A DNA stretch of 17,310 nucleotides. It comes from JAKFWI01 sp031398975 (GTDB lineage: Bacteria; Pseudomonadota; Alphaproteobacteria; Caulobacterales; Aquidulcibacteraceae). The notes beneath the pieces were generated by a model. The model was not told the origin of the DNA, did not search any database, and saw only the letters and a program-made list of their open reading frames with translations. Shown piece by piece: positions 1-6,540 of this stretch. The stretch lies in the NCBI GenBank assembly GCA_031398975.1, contig JANNOI010000034.1, forward strand, positions 1-17,310, in the 5' to 3' direction. Each line of letters begins with the position of its first letter. Position 1 is the stretch's first letter. A program made the translations under genes and the position numbers.

Positions 1-57
1 CAAATGCGGCGCGATCGCCGCCCATTGCTCGTCGCTCAACCAAAACAACCCGCTCAT
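1..57 (-). CDS. IS5-like transposase, N-terminal fragment cut by window edge
   Basis: The reverse strand from 57 reads MSGLFWLSDEQWAAIAPHL and runs off the left edge, so only 19 codons are visible. The pattern F-W-L-S-D-E-Q-W followed by I-x-P-H-L is the characteristic start of IS5-family (IS427-like) transposases. A GGAGG ribosome-binding site lies about 7 bases before the ATG. The frame stays open upstream to another ATG, but the Shine-Dalgarno position and the family start favour 57. Whether the rest of the gene is intact cannot be seen. The bases between 58 and 136 hold no gene and are probably the IS leader and terminus; no terminal inverted repeat could be confirmed without the other end. 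Confidence 0.7.
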   Translation of the reverse strand, partial: MSGLFWLSDEQWAAIAPHL

Positions 58-136
58 CGCCGCCTCCAACGTCAGCGACAAGACGAGAATCATGATTTGC
101 TCAACCATCGCAAGGCGTATGATTGGGTTTGGAGCT

Positions 137-249
137 TAGACCGTTTCCCGAAAAGTGTTACGCGGTTTTCGGACGAGAAACGGTCTAACTTAAAGTGCAG
201 AGCGGTTTTTCTCGATTGGATTGATTCAATCCAATCGAGAACCGCTCTA
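137..249. repeat. 113-bp two-hairpin palindromic element, copy 1
   Basis: This is one of two near-identical 113-bp elements in direct orientation (the other is at 17069-17181). Hairpin 1 (137-187) has an 11-bp perfect outer stem, TAGACCGTTTC with GAAACGGTCTA, and an inner CCGAAAA/TTTTCGG stem. Hairpin 2 (199-248) has AGAGCGGTT/AACCGCTCT outside and a 14-bp perfect inner stem starting CTCGATTGG. The ends are imperfect inverted repeats, TAGACCGTTTC against TAGAGCGGTTC. The right end supplies the TAG stop codon of gatB on the minus strand. There is no coding potential. It resembles a REP- or MITE-type intergenic repeat, and hairpin 2 may also stabilise or end the gatB transcript. Confidence 0.9.
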
Positions 250-1737
250 ATCCAGCCCCAGCTTCTGGCGCAGCAGGTCGTTGACCGCGGCGGGATTGGC
301 CTTGCCGCCGGTGGCCTTCATCACCTGGCCCACCCACCAGCCGAGCGCCTTGGGCTTCGCGCGCGCCTCGGCGACCTTGTCGGCATGGGCGGCCATCAGC
401 GCGTCCACGGCCTGGGCGATGGCGGCGACGTCCGTCACCTGACGCAGGCCCTCGCGCTCCACGATCGCTACGGGATCCGCGCCGGTCTCCAGCATGCGGG
501 CGAAGACTTCCTTGGCGATCTTGCCGTTGATCGTGGCGTCGGCGATCAGGTCGATCAGCGCGCCGAGCTGGGCGGGGGTCACGGGGCTCTCGCGGAGGGT
601 GCGGTCGGTCCGGTTCAGCGCGCCGAACAGCTCCTGGGTCACCCAATTGGCGGCGAGCTTGGGGTCGCGGCCCGCCGCCACCGCCTCGAAGAACGCGCCT
701 GCCTCCGCGTCCTCGGCGAGGATGGCGGCGTCGTAGCGGGACAGGCCGTACGCGCGCACGAAGCGCTCGCGCTTGGCGTCGGGCAGTTCGGGCAGGCTCG
801 CCTTGATCGCGTCCACCCATGCCTGGCTCAGCCGCAGGGGCAGCAGGTCGGGGTCGGGGAAATAGCGGTAATCGTGGGCGTCTTCCTTGGTGCGCATGGT
901 GCGCGTCGCCCCGGTCGCGGCGTCGAACAGGCGGGTTTCCTGCGCGATCGTCCCGCCCTCCTCGATAAGGTCGATCTGGCGGCGCGCCTCATAGGCCACC
1001 GCCTGGGCCACAAAGCGCATCGAGTTCACGTTCTTGATCTCGCAGCGCGTGCCGAATTGCGCGCCCGGGTGGCGCACAGAGACGTTTACGTCCGCGCGCA
1101 TCGAGCCCTCGTCCATATTGCCGTCGCAGGTGCCGAGCGCGCGCAGCACCGCGCGCAGCTTCTTGAGGTACGCCGCCGCCTCCTCGCCCGAGCGGATGTC
1201 GGGCCGCGAGACGATCTCCATCAGCGCCACGCCCGCGCGGTTCAGGTCCACATAGGTCTCGCGCGGGGAGAGGTCGTGGATGGATTTGCCGGCGTCCTGC
1301 TCGAGGTGCACCCGCTCGATCCGCACCGTGAAGCGCCCGCCATCGTCGAGATCGACCTCCACCGCCCCCTCGCCGACGATCGGGTCCTTGTACTGGGAGA
1401 TCTGGTAGCCGGGGGGCAGGTCGGGGTAGAAATAGTTCTTCCGGTCGAACCGGGACCAGAGATTGACCTGCGCATTCAGCCCGAGGCCGGTGCGCACCGC
1501 CTGCTCCACGCACTTCTCGTTGATCACCGGCAGCATGCCGGGCATGGCCGCGTCCAGCAGACTGACATGGGCGTTCGGGGCCGCGCCATAGGCGGCGGAC
1601 GCGCCGGAGAAAAGCTTCGATTCGGAGAGCACCTGGGCGTGCACCTCCAGCCCCACGATCACCTCCCATTCCCCGGTCGCCCCGGCAAGGCGCTGGTGGG
1701 GGGCGGCGGCGCGGACGTCCAAGGCGGTGGTGCTCAT
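247..1737 (-). CDS. gatB: Asp/Glu-tRNA(Asn/Gln) amidotransferase subunit B
   Basis: GatB is the tRNA-binding kinase/amidation subunit of cytoplasmic GatCAB. The complex converts Glu-tRNA(Gln), and Asp-tRNA(Asn) where needed, to the amidated forms using glutamine and ATP. The 496-residue product matches usual GatB length. It shows the N-terminal GWEV-like VIVGLEVHAQV block, NYFYPDLPPGYQISQYK, the RADVNVSVR stretch, EIKNVNS and AHDYRYFPDPDLLPL, followed by the C-terminal YqeY-like tail ending in LLRQKLGLD. The ATG at 1737 is chosen because the frame upstream is gcvPB in another frame, and an AAGG lies just before this ATG. It sits 41 bp after gcvPB on the same strand and may be read through from it. 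Its TAG stop is formed by the terminal bases of the 113-bp repeat element. gatA and gatC are not in the window. Confidence 0.96.
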   Translation of the reverse strand: MSTTALDVRAAAPHQRLAGATGEWEVIVGLEVHAQVLSESKLFSGASAAYGAAPNAHVSLLDAAMPGMLPVINEKCVEQAVRTGLGLNAQVNLWSRFDRKNYFYPDLPPGYQISQYKDPIVGEGAVEVDLDDGGRFTVRIERVHLEQDAGKSIHDLSPRETYVDLNRAGVALMEIVSRPDIRSGEEAAAYLKKLRAVLRALGTCDGNMDEGSMRADVNVSVRHPGAQFGTRCEIKNVNSMRFVAQAVAYEARRQIDLIEEGGTIAQETRLFDAATGATRTMRTKEDAHDYRYFPDPDLLPLRLSQAWVDAIKASLPELPDAKRERFVRAYGLSRYDAAILAEDAEAGAFFEAVAAGRDPKLAANWVTQELFGALNRTDRTLRESPVTPAQLGALIDLIADATINGKIAKEVFARMLETGADPVAIVEREGLRQVTDVAAIAQAVDALMAAHADKVAEARAKPKALGWWVGQVMKATGGKANPAAVNDLLRQKLGLD

Positions 1738-1778
1738 GGGCCTTACATAGGCGATCGGCGCGGGCTCGGCAAAGCGCG

Positions 1779-3305
1779 CTATTCGGCCGCCGTGCGCATC
1801 GCAATAGGCCCCTCGGGGCGCCAGCGCAGGCGGGGCTTGCGGGCCGCGCCCGTCTCGTCGAGCCGGCGTAAGGGGGCGCGCTCGGGCGCGGCCTTGAAGA
1901 AGGCGGCGTCTCGCCCCTTCGCGCGCTCCGTCAAGGCGATCAGCGCCGCGGCGAACCGGTCGAGTTCGGCCTTCGGCTCGGTCTCGGTGGGCTCGATCAG
2001 CATCGCCCCGTGCGCGACGAGGGGGAAATACATCGTCATCGGATGGTAGCCCTCGTCGATCAGCGCCTTGGCCATATCGATCGTCTCCACCCCCGTCCCT
2101 TCGAGGAACGCGTCGTCGAACAGCGCCTCGTGCATGCACGGGCCCTCCCCGAACGGGGCGGAGAGGTGATCCTTGAGCAGCGCGCGCAGATAATTAGCGT
2201 TCAGCACCGCGTCCTCGCCCGCCTGGCGCAGCCCGTCCGCGCCGTGGCTCATCATGTGGGCGAGCGCGCGCACATACATACCCATCTGGCCGTGGAACGC
2301 GCACAGGCGCCCGAACGGGGCCTGATCGGCGTCCTCGCGATGCTCGACCAAAGTCAGGCTCTCCCCCTCGCGCACCACGAACGGCAGCGGCGCGAACGCG
2401 GCGAGTTCCGCGCACAGCACGGTGGGCCCCGCCCCCGGCCCGCCCCCGCCATGGGGCGTGGAGAAGGTCTTGTGCAGATTGATGTGCATCGCATCGACGC
2501 CGAGATCGCCCGGCCGCACCCGCCCGACCAGGGCGTTGTAATTGGCGCCGTCGCAATAGAAATAGCCCCCCGCGGCGTGCAGCAGGTCTGCGATCTCCTT
2601 GATGTCGGTCTCGAAGAGGCCGCACGTATTGGGGTTTGTCAGCATGATGGCGGCCACGTCCGCCCCCAGCTTGGCGCGGAAGGCCGCCACATCCACCCGC
2701 CCGCGTGCATCGGCGGGGATCTCGTCCACGCTGAACCCGCAGGCCGCCGCGGTCGCGGGGTTTGTTCCGTGGGCGGAGGATGGGATGAGGACGCGCGTGC
2801 GCGCGCGCGCCTCCCCGCGCGCCGCGAGCGCCGCCCGGATCGTCAGCATACCGCATAATTCGCCGTGTGCGCCGGCCTTCGGGCTCAGCGCCACGCCGGG
2901 CAGGCCGGTGAGCGTCGTCAGCCAATGCACCAGGGTCTCCATGATCGCGAGCGCTCCCTGCACGGTGGAGACGGGCGCGAGGGGGTGGATGTCGGCGAGG
3001 CCTTCCAGGCGCGCGATCTTTTCGTTGAGGCGGGGATTGTGCTTCATCGTGCACGAGCCGAGCGGGAAGAGGCCAAGATCGATGGCGTAATTGCGCTGGC
3101 TCAAGCGCACATAATGGCGCACGGTTTCCGGCTCCGACAGCCCCGGCAGATCGAGCGGCGCGCGGCGCGCGAGCCCGCCGAGGCGGTGCGCGCGCGGGGT
3201 CGGCGCGGGCAGGTCGACGCCGCTTCTGTCAGAATCGCCAATCTCGAAGATCAGCTTTTCGGCCTGGAGCAGCCCGCGGGAGCCGGAGGTCGTTGGCGTG
3301 GTCAT
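1779..3305 (-). CDS. gcvPB: Glycine dehydrogenase (decarboxylating) subunit 2, P-protein beta half
   Basis: This is the C-terminal half of the split P-protein of the glycine cleavage system, a PLP enzyme that decarboxylates glycine and passes aminomethyl to lipoyl-GcvH. The 508 residues match the usual length of subunit 2. The PLP lysine is K279 in NLHKTFSTPHGGGGPG. Other family blocks are FPLGSCTMKHNP (80-91), SSAHGTNPA (176-184), TNPNTCGLFE and CDGANYNA (251-258). The ATG at 3305 overlaps the stop of gcvPA by four bases (ATGA), so the halves are translationally coupled and presumably made in equal amounts. The TAG stop is at 1779. The two-gene form is normal in several alphaproteobacterial and Gram-positive lineages; gammaproteobacteria use a single gcvP. 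Confidence 0.97.
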   Translation of the reverse strand: MTTPTTSGSRGLLQAEKLIFEIGDSDRSGVDLPAPTPRAHRLGGLARRAPLDLPGLSEPETVRHYVRLSQRNYAIDLGLFPLGSCTMKHNPRLNEKIARLEGLADIHPLAPVSTVQGALAIMETLVHWLTTLTGLPGVALSPKAGAHGELCGMLTIRAALAARGEARARTRVLIPSSAHGTNPATAAACGFSVDEIPADARGRVDVAAFRAKLGADVAAIMLTNPNTCGLFETDIKEIADLLHAAGGYFYCDGANYNALVGRVRPGDLGVDAMHINLHKTFSTPHGGGGPGAGPTVLCAELAAFAPLPFVVREGESLTLVEHREDADQAPFGRLCAFHGQMGMYVRALAHMMSHGADGLRQAGEDAVLNANYLRALLKDHLSAPFGEGPCMHEALFDDAFLEGTGVETIDMAKALIDEGYHPMTMYFPLVAHGAMLIEPTETEPKAELDRFAAALIALTERAKGRDAAFFKAAPERAPLRRLDETGAARKPRLRWRPEGPIAMRTAAE

Positions 3306-4648
3306 GGCGCGAGAACCTCTTGAAGCGCGCGCGCATAGGCGGCGATGTCGTCTTCGGTGTTGGTCTCGGTGGCGCAGACGAGCACCACGTCCTCAAATTC
3401 CGTACCCGGACGAAGCCGGCCATAGGGCGCGCCGCCCAGCACCCCGCGCGCGGCCAGCCGCGCCACCAGTTCGCCGCCCGGCAGGGCCGTGCGGATCGCG
3501 AACTCGTTGAAGAAGGTCCCGCTCAGCACCTCCACGCCCGAGATGGCGGAGAGGGCGTCCGCCAGCGCGCACGCCCTCTCGTGGTTCAGCAAAGCCAGGC
3601 GCCTCAGGCCCGCCGCGCCCAGGAGCGTCATGTGGATGGTGAAGGCAAGGCTGCACAGGCCCGAATTGGTGCAGATGTTGGAGGTGGCCTTCTCGCGGCG
3701 GATATGCTGCTCGCGCGTGGACAAAGTCAGCACGAAGCCGCGCGCGCCGTCGGCGTCTTTCGTCTCTCCGCAAAGCCTGCCCGGCATCTGGCGCGTCAAA
3801 CTTTCCCGCGTCGCGAACAGCCCCACATAAGGGCCCCCGAAGCTCAGCGGATTGCCGATCGATTGGCCCTCCCCCACCACGATATCGGCCCCCATCGCGC
3901 CCGGCGGCTCGATCAGCCCGAGCGACACCGCCTCGGTGAACACCGCGATCAACAGCCCGCCTTTGGCGTGGACGGCCGCCGCGATCGGGGCGAGGTCGCT
4001 CACGACGCCGAAGACGTTGGGCGATTGCACGATCACCGCCGCCACATCCCCGTCCAAGGCCTCGAGCACCTGGGCCTCGTTATCGATGGCGGGGGGCAGC
4101 GCCACGACGCTCATGCCGTGCGCCCCGGCGGTGGTGATCGTTGCGTCCGCGTAATGGGGATGGAGCCCGCCCGAGAGGATCACCCTGCTGCGCTTGGTGA
4201 CGCGCGCGGCCATGATCGCGGCTTCCGCGCAGGCGGTCGAGCCGTCCCACATGGAGGCGTTGGCCACGTCCATGCCCGTCAGCATCGCGACCTGAGTCTG
4301 GAACTCAAACAGCGCCTGCAGCGTGCCCTGGGCGATCTCGGGCTGATAGGGGGTGTACGTCGTGAGAAATTCAGAACGCTGGATCAGGTGATCGACGCTG
4401 GCGGGAATGTGGTGGCGATAGGCGCCGGCGCCGATGAAGAAGGGCTGTGCGCCCGCGGCCCGGTTTCGCCCCGCGACCTGGCGGAACCAGCGCTCCACCT
4501 CCAACTCCCCCTGCGCCAGGGGCAGATCCACAAGCCCCGCCCGCCGCGCCGCCGGGGGCACGTCGATATAAAGATCGTCGATGGCGTCCACGCCGATGCG
4601 CGCCAGCATCGCGGCGCGATCTTCGTCCGTCAGCGGAAGATAGCGCAT
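3302..4648 (-). CDS. gcvPA: Glycine dehydrogenase (decarboxylating) subunit 1, P-protein alpha half
   Basis: This is the N-terminal half of the split glycine decarboxylase and forms the heterotetrameric P-protein with GcvPB. The 448 residues match the family. Visible family blocks are MRYLPLTDEDRAAML at the start, FLTTYTPYQPEIAQGTLQALFEFQ, MLTGMDVANASMWDGSTA, VVIVQSPNVFGV-like VIVQSPNVFGVV, GEGQSIGNPLSFGGPYVGLFA and TSNICTNSGLCSL. It lacks the PLP lysine, which is expected because that residue is in subunit 2. The ATG at 4648 lies 4 bases after the gcvH stop, and the gene ends in a four-base overlap with gcvPB. It is therefore the third gene of the riboswitch-controlled gcvT-gcvH-gcvPA-gcvPB operon. 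Confidence 0.97.
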   Translation of the reverse strand: MRYLPLTDEDRAAMLARIGVDAIDDLYIDVPPAARRAGLVDLPLAQGELEVERWFRQVAGRNRAAGAQPFFIGAGAYRHHIPASVDHLIQRSEFLTTYTPYQPEIAQGTLQALFEFQTQVAMLTGMDVANASMWDGSTACAEAAIMAARVTKRSRVILSGGLHPHYADATITTAGAHGMSVVALPPAIDNEAQVLEALDGDVAAVIVQSPNVFGVVSDLAPIAAAVHAKGGLLIAVFTEAVSLGLIEPPGAMGADIVVGEGQSIGNPLSFGGPYVGLFATRESLTRQMPGRLCGETKDADGARGFVLTLSTREQHIRREKATSNICTNSGLCSLAFTIHMTLLGAAGLRRLALLNHERACALADALSAISGVEVLSGTFFNEFAIRTALPGGELVARLAARGVLGGAPYGRLRPGTEFEDVVLVCATETNTEDDIAAYARALQEVLAP

Positions 4649-4652
4649 GCCC

Positions 4653-5024
4653 TCAAAGGTCCTTCAGAAAGGCCTGGTAGGCCGCCGCGTCCATCAGCGC
4701 ATCGAACTCGCCGGGATCGGCGGGCGTAAGCTTCACGAGCCAGCCCTGGCCTTCGGGGCCTTCATTGACAAGCTGGGGGGCCTCGCCGAGAGCGTCATTG
4801 ACATCGGCCACTGTCCCGGACACCGGGGCGTAGACATCGGAAGCGGCTTTCGCGCTCTCCACCACCGCCATCTCCGCGCCGGCCTTCACGCTTCTGCCCC
4901 GCGCCGGCAGCTCCACATAGACGACATCGCCCAATTGCTCGGCCGCATAGGCGCTGACGCCGCACACCCAGACCGCGCCCTCTATCCGCACCCATTCGTG
5001 CTCCTTGGTGTAGCGCAAAGTCAT
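4653..5024 (-). CDS. gcvH: Glycine cleavage system H protein
   Basis: GcvH is the lipoyl shuttle of the glycine cleavage system. It carries the aminomethyl group from P to T and is reoxidised by the L protein. The 123-residue product is the usual size. The lipoylated lysine is K59 in VESAKAASDVYAP; the family more often has ESVKAAS, so A58 is a mild variant. The N-terminus RYTKEHEWV, the block QLGDVVYVELP and the C-terminal LVNEGPEGQGWLVKL are diagnostic. The ATG at 5024 overlaps the gcvT stop by four bases (ATGA), and an AAAGGAG ribosome-binding site precedes it within gcvT. The gcvPA start follows 4 bases after its stop. Confidence 0.97.
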   Translation of the reverse strand: MTLRYTKEHEWVRIEGAVWVCGVSAYAAEQLGDVVYVELPARGRSVKAGAEMAVVESAKAASDVYAPVSGTVADVNDALGEAPQLVNEGPEGQGWLVKLTPADPGEFDALMDAAAYQAFLKDL

Positions 5025-6199
5025 GGCGGGCTCCTTTTGTAGCGGTGGGGCACGAAGGGGAGGGCGACGACGCTGGCCGCGCGCGGCTGGCCGCGCACCA
5101 GAAGGTCCAAAGATGTTCCGGGGGCGGATGAAGCGGCCTCCACATAGCCCATTGAGATCGGGGCGGCGATGCTCGCGCCGAAGCCCCCGCTGGTGACGCG
5201 CCCGACCGTGCGCCCCTCCCGGACAATCTCCACCCCCTCCCGCGCCGGGGCCTTGCCCAAGGGCGCAAGGCCCACGCGCTTGCGCGCAGGCCCCTCGCGG
5301 AGCTCGCGCAGGATGCGCGCAGCGCCCGGAAAATCGCCGGCGAGCCGGCGGCGCTTGGGGATGATCCAGGGCAGATCGGCCTCCACGGGAGAGATGGTCT
5401 CGTCGAGGTCGTGGCCATAGAGGCACAAGCCCGCCTCCAGGCGCAGGCTGTCGCGCGCGCCCAGGCCCGCGGGCTTCACGCGCGCATCCTCCAAAAGCCG
5501 CTCGAACAGGATCGCGGCGGCGGCGGGATCGATCAGGATCTCGAACCCGTCCTCCCCGGTATAGCCGCACCGCGCCACCGTGGCGGGCGCGCCCAAGATC
5601 TGCCCGGTCCAGGCCTCCATGAAGCCCAGGCTCGCAGCCGCCGGCGCAAAGGCCAGCAACGCCGCCTCCGCCTCCGGCCCCTGCAGCGCCAAGAGGCACA
5701 GATCGTCCCCCGGGCGCAGGCTGGCGCGGCCCTCGGCCGCGGCGGCAAGGCGCGCGAAATCCCCGGCTTTGCCCCCGGCATTGGCGACGATGTAGAGCGC
5801 CCCGCTTTGGTCAAAGTCGGGGTGGCGCGCGACCATCAAATCGTCGATCACGCCGCCGTCCTCGTTCAGGAGCACGGTGTAGCGCATCTGGCCGGGCCTC
5901 AGCCCCGCGATGTCGCTGGGCGCCAGGCGCTCCACCAGCGCGGCCGCAGCGCGATGGGCGTCCTCCCCGCCCAGCGCGCCGTTCAGGGCGAAAAAGCAGG
6001 GCCCCATGTGGGAGACGTCGAACAGGCTTGCGTGCGCGCGGGTCCACGCATGCTCGGCGAGCACGCCTTCATACTGCACCGGCATGGCATAGCCCGAAAA
6101 CGGCGCCCATTTGGCGCCGTGCGCGGTGTGGTGGGCCGCAAGCGGCAGGGATCTGAGGTCGGGGGATGGACTGGATTCAGGGGGAGGGTCGTGATCCAC
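5021..6199 (-). CDS. gcvT: Glycine cleavage system T protein (aminomethyltransferase)
   Basis: GcvT moves the methylene group from aminomethyl-lipoyl-GcvH to tetrahydrofolate and releases ammonia. Family blocks are LRSLPLAAHH, PFSGYAMPVQYEGVLAEH, SLFDVSHMG, ARCGYTGEDGFEI, GLGARDSLRLEAGLCLYG and a C-terminal GFVEA-like SMGYVEA. I chose GTG at 6199 (392 residues), preceded by GAAGG at 6208-6212 with 8 bases between. The frame is open further up to another GTG at 6274, but that codon lies inside the conserved core of glycine aptamer 2, so it is regulatory RNA rather than coding sequence. The extra residues encoded there resemble no GcvT. The exact start is still a prediction. It is the first gene of the operon and overlaps gcvH by four bases. 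Confidence 0.94.
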   Translation of the reverse strand: MDHDPPPESSPSPDLRSLPLAAHHTAHGAKWAPFSGYAMPVQYEGVLAEHAWTRAHASLFDVSHMGPCFFALNGALGGEDAHRAAAALVERLAPSDIAGLRPGQMRYTVLLNEDGGVIDDLMVARHPDFDQSGALYIVANAGGKAGDFARLAAAAEGRASLRPGDDLCLLALQGPEAEAALLAFAPAAASLGFMEAWTGQILGAPATVARCGYTGEDGFEILIDPAAAAILFERLLEDARVKPAGLGARDSLRLEAGLCLYGHDLDETISPVEADLPWIIPKRRRLAGDFPGAARILRELREGPARKRVGLAPLGKAPAREGVEIVREGRTVGRVTSGGFGASIAAPISMGYVEAASSAPGTSLDLLVRGQPRAASVVALPFVPHRYKRSPP

Positions 6200-6207
6200 A
6201 GCGCGGG

Positions 6208-6246
6208 CCTTCGGGTGCGCGTCCGGCGCTTGCGCCGGGCGGCCCC
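6208..6246 (-). promoter_or_regulatory. Expression platform of the glycine riboswitch with hairpin and gcvT ribosome-binding site
   Basis: Between the end of aptamer 2 and gcvT lie 47 bases. They hold a perfect hairpin at 6223-6238 (CCGGCG, CAAG loop, CGCCGG on the minus strand) and the GAAGG Shine-Dalgarno at 6208-6212. The hairpin is not followed by a U run, so it does not look like an intrinsic terminator. I infer control at translation initiation (or Rho-dependent attenuation), but the alternative pairing was not worked out. Confidence 0.5.
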
Positions 6247-6436
6247 CGCTGTCCCATGGACCTGAAAGTTTCACGCCGGCCCGGCCTGGGCGCAGCCCTT
6301 ACTTCGTCGGTGGCGCACGCCTAGGGGCGCGCGCGCTTTCCAGCGTGTTCATCCCCCCGCAGTCCTTTTCCCTGAGCGATTCCGGGGCGGTTGCGCCTTC
6401 GGGGCCGGCTGCGCGTAACCGGTCTCTCCTGCGGGG
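6247..6436 (-). promoter_or_regulatory. Tandem glycine riboswitch (two aptamers)
   Basis: The leader of gcvT carries both conserved glycine aptamers. Aptamer 1 (6436-6355) is closed by CCCCGC/GCGGGG and contains GGAGAGACCGG, CCCCGAAGGCGCAACCGCCC and CGCTCAGGGAAAAGGACT. Aptamer 2 (6345-6247) is closed by CGCTG/CAGCG and contains CTGGAAAG, CACCGACGAAGTAAGG and GCGTGAAACTTTCAGGTCC followed by GGGACAGCG. These match the consensus CUCUCAGG-AAAAGGAC and GAAACUYUCAGG-GGACAG cores of the class. A short linker (about 9 bases) joins the two. Placement directly before gcvT fits the classical ON switch, with glycine raising expression of its own degradation operon. The element was recognised by eye, not with a covariance model. 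Confidence 0.93.
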
Positions 6437-6488
6437 TTCGAATGTTTGGCCGGCGCGCGGCGAATCCCTTCGGCCCGCACCGTCGGCA

Positions 6489-6519
6489 CTCAATCTCGCA
6501 TGGCGGGCGCCAGAGTCAA
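6489..6519 (-). promoter_or_regulatory. Candidate promoter for the gcv operon
   Basis: Upstream of the riboswitch and downstream of the argS stop, the minus strand has TTGACT (6519-6514) as a good -35 box. A weak AGATTG lies 17 bases further on (6496-6491). The -10 match is poor, so this is a candidate only. The rest of 6437-6540 holds no gene. Confidence 0.3.
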
Positions 6520-6540
6520 CGCGGCAACCGCCGTTGCGCC

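Noticed and set aside
199..248. Hairpin 2 of the repeat as an ordinary intrinsic terminator for gatB
   Set aside because: No U-rich run follows it on the minus strand. It may still stabilise the 3' end, but the sequence does not show a standard terminator.
4..2049. Very long plus-strand open frame opposite gatB and gcvPB
   Set aside because: It is antisense to two clear housekeeping genes, is rich in R, H, G and A as expected of GC-rich shadow frames, and has no recognisable domain.
2790..2815. Alternating CG/GC run (possible Z-DNA) in gcvPB
   Set aside because: It is explained by Arg and Ala codons in a GC-rich gene, and similar runs occur elsewhere in the window.
1779..4648. Split gcvP as a frameshifted or broken gene
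   Set aside because: Two-subunit P-protein is a normal form; both halves have family length and proper starts and overlap by ATGA.
6200..6274. Upstream extension of gcvT to the GTG at 6274
   Set aside because: The extension is the conserved end of glycine aptamer 2 and its platform, and the extra residues match no GcvT.
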